DNA of 64,000 bases from an uncultured Bacilli bacterium (GCA_934131695.1 CAKOZV010000001.1:103331-167330), one strand, 5' to 3'. Positions 8,110 to 17,211 are shown, counted from the stretch's first letter. Translations and numbers: made by a program. Notes: a model not told the origin generated them from the letters alone.

Positions 8110-10351
8110 CGTCTCTAATTAAATTATATAGTTCTGTAAGAAAAGGACTTCTTTCTTTAATATCCTTATTAGTAAGTAGGTAAACATGATTTTTTGTTCT
8201 AGTAAGTGCTACATAAAATACTCTTCTTTCTTCAGCATAAGTGTAGTTTTCTTTATTAGTTCTAGATATAAATAAATTAGTTAACCAGAAATTATGCCTA
8301 GATGTTATTGGGAAATCTCTATCAAGACCGATTATGATAACTTCATCAAAAGTTAATCCTTTAGATTTATGAATACTCATAGCATCTATATTAATATCTT
8401 CATACCCTAGATAAGTAACTTTAGTACCAATACTATCTATAAGAGATTTATCATTAAATAAGTTGTCTATTTGTCTATTCTTTCTAGCAAGTATTAAAAT
8501 ACGATAATCGGGATTTGTTCTATAAATATCAAGAATTAACTTTTTTAATGTTTCTATTTCATCATCAAATAGCTTAAAAATAATTGGCTTTTTTATACTT
8601 TTATCAGATATTAATTCCTTTCTTATTTGTGTAGGATTTTTCATAATAAATTTTCCACTATAGTCTATTAGCTCTTTACTGTTACGATAAGTCTTAGAAA
8701 TATAGAGTATCTTAGCATCGGTAAAGTATTTTTGAAAATTATATATGTAGGAAATATTAGAACCACTAAAGGCATAAATAGATTGCCAGTCATCACCAAC
8801 AGCTACAATTTTAGAATGATTTTTTCTAATTATATTATTAACTAAAGTGTATCTATCTTGAGATATATCTTGATACTCATCAATAACTAAATATTTAAAG
8901 TCTAAATTGTCATCGTTTGCATTATCAATATACTTATTAGCATAATAAATCATATCAGGAAAATCAAATTTATATTCATTAGGGTTACCAAACAATTCAT
9001 TTTGATAATATCTATAAAAATCAGTTATATATTTGTACTGCTTAATAGCTATATTCTTTTCTGTAAAACTTAAAGAATTTAAATAATCATTTACCATTTC
9101 GTTTATACTGTTTCGATTAACAGAAGATTTGATTTTATCAATACAGTTATAATAAAGATTTCTTAAAGAATATATTTGACTTAGAGTATATCTATCTAAC
9201 ATCTTGTTAATAACTTCCTCATTAGTTAATCTATTAAGTTCAAAACCATAACTAAGTAATTGGCTTTTTAAACTTTTAATAATATCTTCTTTTTTAGTAG
9301 CAGTTATAGCAATAAGCTTATTCTTATGTTTTTCATGATAAGATAATTTTTCTTTCATATTCTTTCTATAACGATTAAGTTCATTGTCACTAGAACCAGC
9401 CAAACCAAAATACTCAATATAAATATTTTCACCGTTTAGATTTAACGTAAAATCAGGATGATATGGTGTATGATTGTTTAATAATTCCTCATAAATTTTT
9501 TCATAGTAATAAGGTATTTGGTGCATGAAGAGAAAGTTAGCAATAATTGCTTCTCCTTTAGATTTAACAAGTTCTCCTTTTATAGTGTAAATAATTTCTT
9601 GATTATAATCATGTTCTAATCTAGTAGTTATATAATTGCCTTGATCAGTTATTTCTTTAATTTTACTAATTTTTAACTCTTTAAAGTATTGATCATAAGT
9701 AGGGTATTTATCATAATTTTCTTTGAAAAACTTACCTAATATAATATCTTCCTCTTGGTCAAATACCTCTATTAATTCTTTTAAAAGTTGTTTGTTAGGG
9801 AAAATATTATCTTTAAAATACTTAAGAAAAATCTGATTCTTTTCATTATCTCCTACTACACTACATTTATGATTTTTGAAAATAGATTTAATATGCATAT
9901 AACCAAGGGCATGAAAAGTAGAGACTACTACCGGAATATTGAAATCAAGTCTTATTCTTTTATCAAGTTCTTCAGTTGCTTTTCTAGTAAAGCTCATAAC
10001 TAGTATTTTTTCAGGATCAACCTTCTTAATATCAACAAGATATTTTACCTTAGCAGCCATAGTAGTAGTTTTACCAGTCCCAGCTCCGGCAATTATTAGG
10101 GAAAAATCTTCATCTGTAAGTATAGCTTTTATTTGTTCTTCATCAAGTCTTATATTATCATCTATCCCTCTATACATAGTATCAAAATAAGACTTATACT
10201 TTATATATAAATCGTCTAAAACTTTGTTATTATAAGAATCTAAATCAAATCCTATAGGTTTGTTAACAGTCATTCTTGCTAGATACTTAGATATATATTC
10301 TTTATTAGTATATTTATTTTTAAATAATTCATTATAATCAATACTTTCCAT
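8093..10351 (-). CDS. UvrD-family helicase with an embedded PD-(D/E)XK-like insert (helicase IV-like)
   Basis: The 752-residue protein is an SF1 helicase with Walker A AGAGTGKT (about 90), FTRKATEEL, a DEYQD box (about 493), GDDWQSIYAFSG, SIHKSKGLTFDEV and RRVFYVALTRTKNH. Between motifs Ia and II, about residues 255-350, it carries an insert with KSKGEAIIANFL, HPDFTL and IYIEYFG. This E...D...E pattern is that of a restriction-endonuclease-like fold seen in some HelD-type helicases; the usual Lys after the last Glu is absent, so activity is uncertain. AAGGTG precedes the ATG. Likely role: DNA repair or restart; single-gene transcription unit. Confidence 0.85.
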   Translation of the reverse strand: MESIDYNELFKNKYTNKEYISKYLARMTVNKPIGFDLDSYNNKVLDDLYIKYKSYFDTMYRGIDDNIRLDEEQIKAILTDEDFSLIIAGAGTGKTTTMAAKVKYLVDIKKVDPEKILVMSFTRKATEELDKRIRLDFNIPVVVSTFHALGYMHIKSIFKNHKCSVVGDNEKNQIFLKYFKDNIFPNKQLLKELIEVFDQEEDIILGKFFKENYDKYPTYDQYFKELKISKIKEITDQGNYITTRLEHDYNQEIIYTIKGELVKSKGEAIIANFLFMHQIPYYYEKIYEELLNNHTPYHPDFTLNLNGENIYIEYFGLAGSSDNELNRYRKNMKEKLSYHEKHKNKLIAITATKKEDIIKSLKSQLLSYGFELNRLTNEEVINKMLDRYTLSQIYSLRNLYYNCIDKIKSSVNRNSINEMVNDYLNSLSFTEKNIAIKQYKYITDFYRYYQNELFGNPNEYKFDFPDMIYYANKYIDNANDDNLDFKYLVIDEYQDISQDRYTLVNNIIRKNHSKIVAVGDDWQSIYAFSGSNISYIYNFQKYFTDAKILYISKTYRNSKELIDYSGKFIMKNPTQIRKELISDKSIKKPIIFKLFDDEIETLKKLILDIYRTNPDYRILILARKNRQIDNLFNDKSLIDSIGTKVTYLGYEDINIDAMSIHKSKGLTFDEVIIIGLDRDFPITSRHNFWLTNLFISRTNKENYTYAEERRVFYVALTRTKNHVYLLTNKDIKERSPFLTELYNLIRDEKNKE

Positions 10352-10391
10352 ACTTCAACACCTTTTCATCTATCTTAATAATAACATAGAT

Positions 10392-10444
10392 TTAAGAATA
10401 ATTAAGAAAAAATTAAGAATTAACTTATTATGTCATGCTATAAT
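10392..10444 (+). promoter_or_regulatory. phased TTAAGAA repeats and extended -10 promoter of the VanRS-like operon
   Basis: Three exact TTAAGAA copies start at 10392, 10402 and 10413. The last ends 19 bases before TATAAT (10439-10444), which is extended by TGC. No good -35 hexamer is present, so the repeats probably position a response-regulator dimer that activates the promoter. The same arrangement occurs at 12247-12311. Confidence 0.75.
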
Positions 10445-10463
10445 CGGAGAAAGGAGAGAGTGA

Positions 10464-11153
10464 ATGGAAAACATATTAATAGTAGATGACGAAAAAGAAA
10501 TAGCAGATTTATTAGAAATATACTTAAAGAATGAAAATTATAACGTTTATAAATATTATTCTAGTATAGAAGTATTAAAAGATATAGATAATCTTAAGAT
10601 AGACTTAGCTATTTTAGATATAATGATGCCAGAGATAGATGGGTTAACCTTATGCAATAAAATAAGAGAAAAATATAACTTTCCAATTATTTTTGCTACT
10701 GCTAAAGTGGAAGATATAGATAAGATTAATGGGCTAAGTATGGGAGCAGATGACTACGTTACTAAACCATTTCAACCATTAGAATTACTTGCTAGAGTAA
10801 AAGCGCAATTAAGAAGATATAAAAATTATAATCATCAAGAAAATAGTGAGGACCAAATAGATTTTCGAGGGATAGTAATTAATAATAAAACTCATGAATT
10901 TTATTTTAATGATAAAAAAATAGAACTTACTAAAACAGAGTTTTCTATTATGTGGTTGTTATGTATAAATAAAGGTAAAGTAGTTAAAAGTGATGATTTA
11001 TTTTCTAAAGTATGGAAAGAAAAATATTTTACTAAAGATAATAATACTATAATGGTTCATATTAGACATCTAAGAGAAAAGATGCATGATATAGGTAGAA
11101 AACCCAAATATATAAAAACTATTTATGGAGTAGGTTATAAGATAGAGGTGTAA
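10464..11153 (+). CDS. VanR-like response regulator
   Basis: A 229-residue OmpR-family regulator with acidic pocket D8/D9, phosphoacceptor D52 in ILDIMMPEIDG, a T in FATAK and K in VTKPFQPLELLARVKAQLRR, then a winged-helix output domain ending TIYGVGYKIEV. The wording of the receiver, in particular the VTKPFQPLELLARVKAQLRR segment, is that of VanR and its relatives. The histidine kinase gene starts one base after its stop. Upstream TTAAGAA repeats suggest it activates its own promoter. No vanHAX-like resistance genes are nearby, so vancomycin resistance should not be assumed. Confidence 0.92.
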   Translation: MENILIVDDEKEIADLLEIYLKNENYNVYKYYSSIEVLKDIDNLKIDLAILDIMMPEIDGLTLCNKIREKYNFPIIFATAKVEDIDKINGLSMGADDYVTKPFQPLELLARVKAQLRRYKNYNHQENSEDQIDFRGIVINNKTHEFYFNDKKIELTKTEFSIMWLLCINKGKVVKSDDLFSKVWKEKYFTKDNNTIMVHIRHLREKMHDIGRKPKYIKTIYGVGYKIEV

Positions 11154-11154
11154 G

Positions 11155-12246
11155 ATGAAAGATAGAGAGTTTAAAGAAATATATTCTGATATGTTAAAAA
11201 AAGTAGTTATCTATATTGCTATTATTTTGATAGTATCATTAACTATTGGACTAGTAGTTAGTGTCTTTGACTTTCAATGGTTATACGATGATAATCCTAA
11301 TTTGTATAATAATTTATCAGGAGTATATCAGTTAGTAACGTCCCCTTATATCTTAGGATTAGTAGCTATTATAATAATCTTAGTATCATCTTACAAAAGT
11401 ATAAAAGAAGTATCAGCATATATTGATACTATATCAGAATCAGTAGATAAAATATTTGATAAGAATAGTGAAGAGATAATACTACCTAATCAGTTAGCAC
11501 CACTTGAGAGAAAGCTTAATCATCTTAAGAATAAATATCTTGAAAGTGAAAAGCTAGCAAGAGAGAACGAACAGAAAAAAGATGAGTTGATAGTATATCT
11601 TGCTCATGATATAAAAACACCACTTACATCTATGATTGGTTATTTATCATTATTAGATGAGATAGATGATATGGACAAGATGCGAAGAAAAAAATATATT
11701 TCTATCGCTTTAGATAAATCATATCGCTTAGAAGAGTTGATTAATGAATTATTTGATGTAGCAAGATTTAATTCAGAAAAGATAGTTCTAGAGAAAGAAA
11801 AATTAAACCTCAACTTAATGCTTGAACAGATAATAGATGACTTTTATCCTATTTTAAAGAAACTTGATAAGAAGATAGAGTATAATCAAGTAGATGATTT
11901 AATTATAGAGGGAGATTCTGATAAGTTAAGTCGAGTCTTTAATAATGTTATTAAGAATGCTATTAACTATAGTAGTGATGGTACTGATATAATAATAAAA
12001 GCTTCCAAGAATAATAATAGTGTAAAAATTGAGGTGATTAATCAAGGAAAAGTAATACCTAAAGAGAAATTAGCTAGAATATTTGAAAAGTTTTATCGCC
12101 TTGATTCGGCAAGAAGTAGTAAAACAGGTGGTAGTGGATTAGGTCTTGCTATTGCTAAAGAGATAGTAGAATTACATAATGGACAAATAAAAGCTTCAAG
12201 TAATAAGAAAGAAACCAAGTTTACAGTTATATTACCAATTGAATAA
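11155..12246 (+). CDS. VanS-like sensor histidine kinase
   Basis: Two transmembrane helices (about residues 16-38 and 65-83) flank a short external loop of about 25 residues, too small for a classic sensor domain, so it may sense within the membrane as VanS-type kinases and other intramembrane-sensing kinases do. H151 sits in YLAHDIKTPLTSMIGYLSLLDE, a segment characteristic of VanS. The N-box NVIKNAINYS and G-boxes GGSGLGLAIAKEI are intact. It is paired with the preceding VanR-like gene. The next gene, a secreted peptidase, has its own promoter bearing the same operator. Confidence 0.92.
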   Translation: MKDREFKEIYSDMLKKVVIYIAIILIVSLTIGLVVSVFDFQWLYDDNPNLYNNLSGVYQLVTSPYILGLVAIIIILVSSYKSIKEVSAYIDTISESVDKIFDKNSEEIILPNQLAPLERKLNHLKNKYLESEKLARENEQKKDELIVYLAHDIKTPLTSMIGYLSLLDEIDDMDKMRRKKYISIALDKSYRLEELINELFDVARFNSEKIVLEKEKLNLNLMLEQIIDDFYPILKKLDKKIEYNQVDDLIIEGDSDKLSRVFNNVIKNAINYSSDGTDIIIKASKNNNSVKIEVINQGKVIPKEKLARIFEKFYRLDSARSSKTGGSGLGLAIAKEIVELHNGQIKASSNKKETKFTVILPIE

Positions 12247-12311
12247 TTAAGGAAAAATTAAGAATTTTCTAAGAAAAAGTTAAAAAGTAATCTTTCTATA
12301 ACTGCTATAGT
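12247..12311 (+). promoter_or_regulatory. four 11-bp-phased TTAAGAA-type repeats and extended -10 promoter
   Basis: TTAAGGA (12247), TTAAGAA (12258), CTAAGAA (12269) and TTAAAAA (12280) are spaced exactly 11 bases apart. The last ends 19 bases before TATAGT (12306-12311), extended by TGC. Spacing to the -10 equals that at the VanR-like promoter, which argues that the same regulator controls the downstream peptidase. Confidence 0.75.
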
Positions 12312-12333
12312 TGTATTTGGAAAGAGGTATTTT

Positions 12334-13104
12334 ATGAAAAAAATTATTAGAAGAATCTTAATCATCTTAATAGTCGCTTTATTCATATTTGGTAATAATT
12401 ATAGAAAAGTTAATGAGCCTAAGGTTAGTGAACCAGTAATTAAAGAAGAGAATAATCTAACTAAGGATGAAAGACTAAAACAAATATATGAAAATAAAAG
12501 TATTTATCCGAAAGAGTTATTAGAAATGTTAGATAGGAATACTGATATGACTGATTTTGTTTATAATTATCAGGTTAATAAAGGAAAAGTCTTTGCAAAT
12601 GATATAGGTAAAGTAGAGAAAAATACTGTCCCTTTGTTGTTACAATATGATGAGAGATGGGGTTATGGTATGTATGGTGATGAAGTACTAGCTATTAATG
12701 GTTGTGGACCAACATCAGTAGCCATGGTAATAGCAGGACTTACTGGAAGAAATATTATCACTCCTTATGATGTAGCAAGTTATGCTTATGAAAATGGTTA
12801 TTACAAGAAAGGTACTAGGTGGAATTTTTTTACAGAAGGAGTTAAAAACTATGGAATAGTTGGTAAAGAAATACCATTAGTAAAAAGTAAAATATTTAAA
12901 GAATTAGAACTTGGTCATCCAATAATTTGTAGTATGCGAAAAGGTGACTTTACTACAACTGGTCATTTAATAGTACTAGTAGGTGTAAAGAATGGTAAGC
13001 TTACGGTAAATGATCCTAATAGTAGAGAAAGAAGTGAAAGACTTTGGAGTTATGAAAGACTAGAACCACAGATTAAAAATCTTTGGTCATTTAGAACCTA
13101 TTAA
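12334..13104 (+). CDS. secreted or membrane-anchored C39-like cysteine peptidase
   Basis: A 256-residue protein with an N-terminal signal or anchor helix (about 5-21) after a basic KKIIRR start, a spacer, and a peptidase C39-like domain (about 105-256). The catalytic Cys is at about 124 in NGCGPTSVAMV, the His at about 211 in GHLIVLVG, and an Asn/Asp in NDPN at about 226. Such domains hydrolyse peptides outside the cell, in bacteriocin or cell-wall contexts; substrate unknown. An AGAGG ribosome site precedes the ATG. The TTAAGAA repeat promoter places it under the VanRS-like system. The DUF11 gene 46 bases on may be cotranscribed. Confidence 0.85.
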   Translation: MKKIIRRILIILIVALFIFGNNYRKVNEPKVSEPVIKEENNLTKDERLKQIYENKSIYPKELLEMLDRNTDMTDFVYNYQVNKGKVFANDIGKVEKNTVPLLLQYDERWGYGMYGDEVLAINGCGPTSVAMVIAGLTGRNIITPYDVASYAYENGYYKKGTRWNFFTEGVKNYGIVGKEIPLVKSKIFKELELGHPIICSMRKGDFTTTGHLIVLVGVKNGKLTVNDPNSRERSERLWSYERLEPQIKNLWSFRTY

Positions 13105-13150
13105 TTATATTTTTCTTTCAATATCATAAAATAAAAGTGGAGGAACATAT

Positions 13151-13540
13151 ATGGAAACACAATTAACTAATGCAGTTAGTGTAGAAGGAAACTATAATGC
13201 TGTTCCACTTTCTATTACATCTGATGTATTAGTAGTTACAATGCTTAATGGGTTAACTGTAACCAAAAAAGCAGATAAAATGATGTGGGCTGATGGTAAT
13301 TTAACTTATACTATTGTAGTAACAAATGATGCAGAAGAGACATTTACTACTCCTATTATTACTGATAATCTTGATAAGAATCTTATAACATTTGTAAATG
13401 GAAGTGTAACAATCGATGGAAATAGTGCAAGTAGTGATAAATATAACTATGATGAGAGTACTGGTAAATTAACCATTAACTTAGAAGATATAACAGCATC
13501 AAGTAGTAGGACAATTACCTTTCAAGTGAAGAAAACTTAA
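13151..13540 (+). CDS. DUF11-type beta-sandwich repeat protein
   Basis: This 129-residue protein consists mainly of one DUF11 domain, with the typical VTKKADK...GNLTYTIVVTNDAE......PIITDNLDKNLITFVNGSVTIDG...SS.RTITFQVKKT layout. DUF11 modules are Ig-like folds found in surface and spore-associated proteins. No signal peptide, transmembrane helix or sorting signal is visible, so how it reaches the surface, if it does, is unknown. AGTGGAGGAA precedes the ATG. It lies between the C39 peptidase and a convergent surface protein gene, and a bidirectional terminator follows. Confidence 0.75.
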   Translation: METQLTNAVSVEGNYNAVPLSITSDVLVVTMLNGLTVTKKADKMMWADGNLTYTIVVTNDAEETFTTPIITDNLDKNLITFVNGSVTIDGNSASSDKYNYDESTGKLTINLEDITASSSRTITFQVKKT

Positions 13541-13550
13541 ACTTTTAAAT

Positions 13551-13590
13551 AAAAAACACCAGATAGATAAAATATCTAGGTGTTTTCTTC
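13551..13590. terminator. bidirectional terminator
   Basis: AACACC (13555-13560) and GGTGTT (13579-13584) form a stem, extended by GATA/TATC pairs, with A-rich and T-rich flanks that make it usable from both strands. It separates the convergent DUF11 and surface-protein genes; the latter's stop codon lies in its right arm. Confidence 0.7.
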
Positions 13591-15450
13591 AAGTGACCAA
13601 ATGATTTTAGTTTTATATTCAGTATTAGCAATTAAAGTCTCAAGAACTTGAAATAGTATTCCTTCATCTTTATCAAAGATAATTTCTGTTGTTTTAGTAC
13701 TACCATCATTTCCTTCCCCTTGATAAATTAAAGTCTTAGTAGTAGAAATTACATTTATATTGTCATTACTATCAAGAAAAACTAAAGAATCTTTTAAGAT
13801 ACTATTATCCTCATTTTCTAACTCATTATTAATACTAGCAAATAGATTCCAAGGGGTACTATCAATTCTAGAATCAGTAACTGTAATCACTAACTTTTCG
13901 TTTTTAGGACAAAGAATAGGACTTAATCTTATCGGATTTAAATCAAAAGAAATGATATTTGGTACACTGTCGATTGTTAACTCACCACTATAAACTATTT
14001 CAATGGTTTTCGTTCTATAAATTAAATTATTAGCTTCTTTAACATTAAAAGTTATTTTAGTACCAATAGGTAAAGGTGAATCATAAGAATAGGAAAAATT
14101 ACCAAGTGAATCTGCAACTATTACATTTGAGATATTGTCATATTCTATTAAAAGACTGGCATTAGGAGAAGTTTTTCCACTCATTACTGTATCAGTATCA
14201 GATAGGGCATGAATCTTTAAAGGAATAGTACCAATAGAGAAAACTTTTTTATTAGGAAAAATTAATTCTTTAAGATCAGGAAGATTTTCTAATTCTTCAG
14301 TTGTATAGTTGTGACTAGTAATACTAGTTGTTGTCTTATTAAAAGTACCAATTACTGTAGAAATAGCATCATCTTTGTACCAAGAATAAGTAGGTAGTGT
14401 ACTTTTGCTTATATTATTATCTATTGGAATGGAATTATTAAAAAGATTTAATCTAGAATAGTTAAAGGTAAAAGGAATAGTGGTAGTAGTAGATATTATA
14501 TTAGCAGTAGTGTTATAAAGAAGTAACATATTAGGATTGTTTAGGACTAGACCACTGTTAGCTGTTTGAAAAGATATATTATAATTATTACTAGAAATAT
14601 TAGTAAAATTATTAATGATAGTAAGAGATGAATTATTATTAAGAGTTATTACACCATAGCTGTACCAAGTTGCATAACTACCATTTCTATTAGTTTGTTT
14701 CAAAGTGAAAGATGCATTTTCATCTATTAAAGTGGTACCAGTTCCAAAAGTGCCATAAGCCATTCCATTATAAGTAGTTACATCAAATGTTGAATTACTA
14801 GCAACGGTAAAAGCCAAGTCATTTGGCCCATAGAATAATTCTCTGGCTTCACTAGTAAATGTTACTTTAGAGTTTTTTAATACTGTTAGACTAGGACTTG
14901 CATTACGAAACCAGAAAGAAGAATTACTCTTAGAACTATGATTTATAACAGTAGTACCACCTAACTCTATCTTATTACATTCAGCTACTTCATTACCAGT
15001 TGTTAAAGAAGTATCACCTATAGTAATAGATGAATCTATAAATCGTGTCAATCCTGTTGGATGAAAGCTAATCTGAGGACCAGTGTAGGTGATATTGTTA
15101 TATTCTACGATTATATTTTTTAAACTAGCTGTATCTGGAACATAGATAACTCCATAATAATTATTTCCAGTGATATTTAAGTTTTTAACTACTACTTTAG
15201 AAATAGTTTGGTATGTAGCAGAAATAGTATCACCTGTATTTAGTGTTTTCATATCAGTGAAAGTATAAGTAGTACCATCATACGTTCCATCTATTATAAT
15301 ATTTGCTTTAGTACTAGCTATTTTAATACCACTAGTAAGAGAAATATTACTGCCAAAATAGATATAATTATAGGAATTATCTTTTTCAAGAACAGTTTTC
15401 AACTCATCACTTGAAAAGACAACTACAGTATTGTCATTAATTATTGTCAT
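13576..15450 (-). CDS. surface protein: Pectate_lyase_5-like beta helix, Ig-like domain, WxL-like C-terminus
   Basis: A 624-residue, Ser/Thr/Asn-rich protein. Residues about 1-380 show the repetitive beta-helix wording of Pectate_lyase_5 adhesion domains (NIIIDGTYDGTTYTF, VVVKNLNITGNNYYGVIYV). Residues about 410-490 look like a bacterial Ig-like module (SGKTSPNASLLIEY...SLGNFSYSY). The C-terminus has VTDSR...TPWNLFASI and ends KIIWSLEENT, the pattern of WxL domains that bind peptidoglycan noncovalently. It should be an adhesin, yet no signal peptide is visible even though AAGGAGT supports this ATG. The neighbouring DUF11 protein also lacks one. Confidence 0.75.
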   Translation of the reverse strand: MTIINDNTVVVFSSDELKTVLEKDNSYNYIYFGSNISLTSGIKIASTKANIIIDGTYDGTTYTFTDMKTLNTGDTISATYQTISKVVVKNLNITGNNYYGVIYVPDTASLKNIIVEYNNITYTGPQISFHPTGLTRFIDSSITIGDTSLTTGNEVAECNKIELGGTTVINHSSKSNSSFWFRNASPSLTVLKNSKVTFTSEARELFYGPNDLAFTVASNSTFDVTTYNGMAYGTFGTGTTLIDENASFTLKQTNRNGSYATWYSYGVITLNNNSSLTIINNFTNISSNNYNISFQTANSGLVLNNPNMLLLYNTTANIISTTTTIPFTFNYSRLNLFNNSIPIDNNISKSTLPTYSWYKDDAISTVIGTFNKTTTSITSHNYTTEELENLPDLKELIFPNKKVFSIGTIPLKIHALSDTDTVMSGKTSPNASLLIEYDNISNVIVADSLGNFSYSYDSPLPIGTKITFNVKEANNLIYRTKTIEIVYSGELTIDSVPNIISFDLNPIRLSPILCPKNEKLVITVTDSRIDSTPWNLFASINNELENEDNSILKDSLVFLDSNDNINVISTTKTLIYQGEGNDGSTKTTEIIFDKDEGILFQVLETLIANTEYKTKIIWSLEENT

Positions 15451-15645
15451 ATTAATAAACTCCTTGTTATATCTTATGCTTACTGATAGATATTATTAGT
15501 TTATATACACTGAAGACATAACCAGTAGTAAAATAGCTAATAAAAAGAGTGATACAAGTTACATATAGTTTTGATGATTATTTTAGCCTTAATTGTTTTT
15601 GTGTCAAATTACTAGTTTATTCATATTTTATAGTGAGGTGAGAAT

Positions 15646-15951
15646 ATGGATGAGCGTGTAAATGGTGGAGTGGTTGTAGATGCTGGACATGGAGGTAGCG
15701 ATCCTGGAGCTATTAGTGGTAATTTAAGAGAAAAGGACTTTACCTTGGAAGCGGCTCTATATATGTATGATAGATTTAAACAGTTAGGTGTTCCTGTTGT
15801 TATTACAAGAGATTTTGATGAGGATTTAAGTAGGGCAGATAGACTTAAAAGAGCTAATGAAGCATTTAATGGTGATCCTAACACTATATTAATATCTAAT
15901 CACATAAATGCAGGGGGAGGAGATAGCCGTTATGTAACAAAGTATGTATAA
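15646..15951 (+). pseudogene. N-acetylmuramoyl-L-alanine amidase, 5' part, interrupted by the element
   Basis: GAGGTGA precedes ATG 15646. The first 92 codons encode the N-terminal half of an Amidase_3 domain, with zinc ligands His in VVDAGHGG, Glu in REKDFTLEAA and His in ISNHINAGGG. After codon 92 the frame enters element DNA and stops at 15951. The catalytic Glu and all LysM repeats are encoded at 30648-31775. Joining 15646-15921 to 30648-31775 gives one in-frame protein of 467 residues that reads NAGGG-EGAEVVYALRN across the junction, as expected for the family. As it stands, the truncated 101-residue product cannot be active. Confidence 0.92.
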
Positions 15952-15953
15952 CG
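15901..15953 (+). other. attL-like left junction of the integrated element
   Basis: Amidase coding sequence passes into element sequence within GGAGGAGA (15916-15923). Element DNA to the right contains TAGCCGTTATGTAAC and the 9-mer TGTATAACG (15945-15953), which recurs at the recombinase start (26918-26926). The exact crossover dinucleotide is either GG (15916-15917) or GA (15922-15923). Confidence 0.75.
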
Positions 15954-16076
15954 ATTAAAGCCAAATATAGAAATAAATGAATTATAAATCATAAAAAATA
16001 ATTAATTAATAAATTATTGTAATAGTATTTAAGTTTCAAATATAATTTTTAAAATTATTACGAATAAAAAGTCATA

Positions 16077-16105
16077 TTTATTACCCAAAAACTTCGTGTT
16101 ATAAT
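16077..16105 (+). promoter_or_regulatory. promoter at the left end of the element
   Basis: TTTATT (16077-16082) and TATAAT (16100-16105), 17 bases apart, with an extended TGT before the -10. It drives the HTH gene at 16127. Confidence 0.55.
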
Positions 16106-16126
16106 GCTTTTAGAGGTGATTTATGT

Positions 16127-17161
16127 ATGTTAACATTAGAAGAAAACAAAATTATTGATCAGTATGTTAATGAAAAATATTATGATAAAAGTAAGTTGAT
16201 AAAATATTTGAATATGCATGAGATTGTTGGCAATGAAATATTTTCATATTGTGATAAAAAGATATATGGTTCTCCAACTTATTCCAATTGGCTTGATAGT
16301 GAAGCAGGATATAAGCCAGTTAGTAAAGATATTTTTATTAAGCGAATACCTTTTTATTTTTATGTTGTTGATAGGGATGATATTAATCTTCAAAATTTTG
16401 GTTGCTTAAGTTATCTTTATACAAAAGATAATACTAATTTAGAAGAAATTTTTAATGCTCTTGAATATATGTTTTATTCATTAAATATACCATTATATAC
16501 AATATTTAATTATCATATTATTCAATCTGGAGTTGTGAGTAGTGATATTTTTTTGGAATGGAATCATTATCTTCATTTATGCGAGGAACTAGGGGAGAAA
16601 GATTATTGTCCTGAACATTTTATTAGTTCTTATAATTATTTACTAGAAAAAAGTAATCTAAATCCAATAATATATGAGATTGATGAGTATTTTAATTTTG
16701 AACCATTTTTTCGAGAAGGAACAAAATTAGTATTTGAAGGAGTTTTTCCAGTTGATGAAAATAATAATCCTATCATGAAATGGATTGGACTAAAGATTAC
16801 AAATGTAGAGAATATAAAATGTAATTGTGAGAAATCAAAAAGTGGAAGGCTTGAAATTGTTATCACGCCTAAAACAGTAATACATGCTTTAAATTATTAT
16901 AATTATCAAGATGAAGAAGGAGATTATTGGTATCAAATTTATGCAGGACCTCAAAATATGTACTTTGATTATGAAATTTTAAAAGAAAAAAGAAAAAAAT
17001 TAGGTTTTACTCAAAAACAGGTTTCTGATGCAGTTGGTACAAGTGTTAGAACTTATCAAAAATGGGAAGTTGGCGACACAATACCAGATGGTTATTTTCT
17101 TATTAGATTATTAAATTGGTTAGACATTCCTGATATTCAAAATGTTGTAAAGTATTTATAA
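16127..17161 (+). CDS. HTH (XRE-type) protein with a long uncharacterised N-terminal region
   Basis: The 344-residue protein has an XRE/Cro-type helix-turn-helix at its C-terminus (about 283-344: LKEKRKKLGFTQKQVSDAV then TSVRTYQKWEVGD). The preceding 280 residues, rich in Tyr and Asp with a Cys pair NCxC-like segment near 230, match no domain I recognise. AGAGGTGA precedes the ATG. As the first gene of the element it could be a regulator of element genes or a defence-linked sensor; both are inference. A strong terminator directly follows, so it is a single-gene transcript. Confidence 0.6.
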   Translation: MLTLEENKIIDQYVNEKYYDKSKLIKYLNMHEIVGNEIFSYCDKKIYGSPTYSNWLDSEAGYKPVSKDIFIKRIPFYFYVVDRDDINLQNFGCLSYLYTKDNTNLEEIFNALEYMFYSLNIPLYTIFNYHIIQSGVVSSDIFLEWNHYLHLCEELGEKDYCPEHFISSYNYLLEKSNLNPIIYEIDEYFNFEPFFREGTKLVFEGVFPVDENNNPIMKWIGLKITNVENIKCNCEKSKSGRLEIVITPKTVIHALNYYNYQDEEGDYWYQIYAGPQNMYFDYEILKEKRKKLGFTQKQVSDAVGTSVRTYQKWEVGDTIPDGYFLIRLLNWLDIPDIQNVVKYL

Positions 17162-17168
17162 AGTAAAG

Positions 17169-17211
17169 CATTATTATCCTAAATTTTATTAGATAATAAT
17201 GTTTTTATTTT
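17169..17211 (+). terminator. terminator after the HTH gene
   Basis: CATTATTATC (17169-17178) pairs with GATAATAATG (17192-17201) and is followed by TTTTTATTTT. Confidence 0.85.

Noticed and set aside
10464..12246. A vancomycin-resistance locus.
   Set aside because: Only VanR/VanS-like regulators are present; no vanH, vanA/B ligase or vanX genes occur, and the VanZ-like protein is 49 kb away in a gpsA operon.
15622..15630. CATATTTTA before the amidase as a mother-cell sigma -10 box.
   Set aside because: It fits CATAnnnTA, but the transcript would start within the ribosome site 9 bases before the ATG, and no -35 motif is present.
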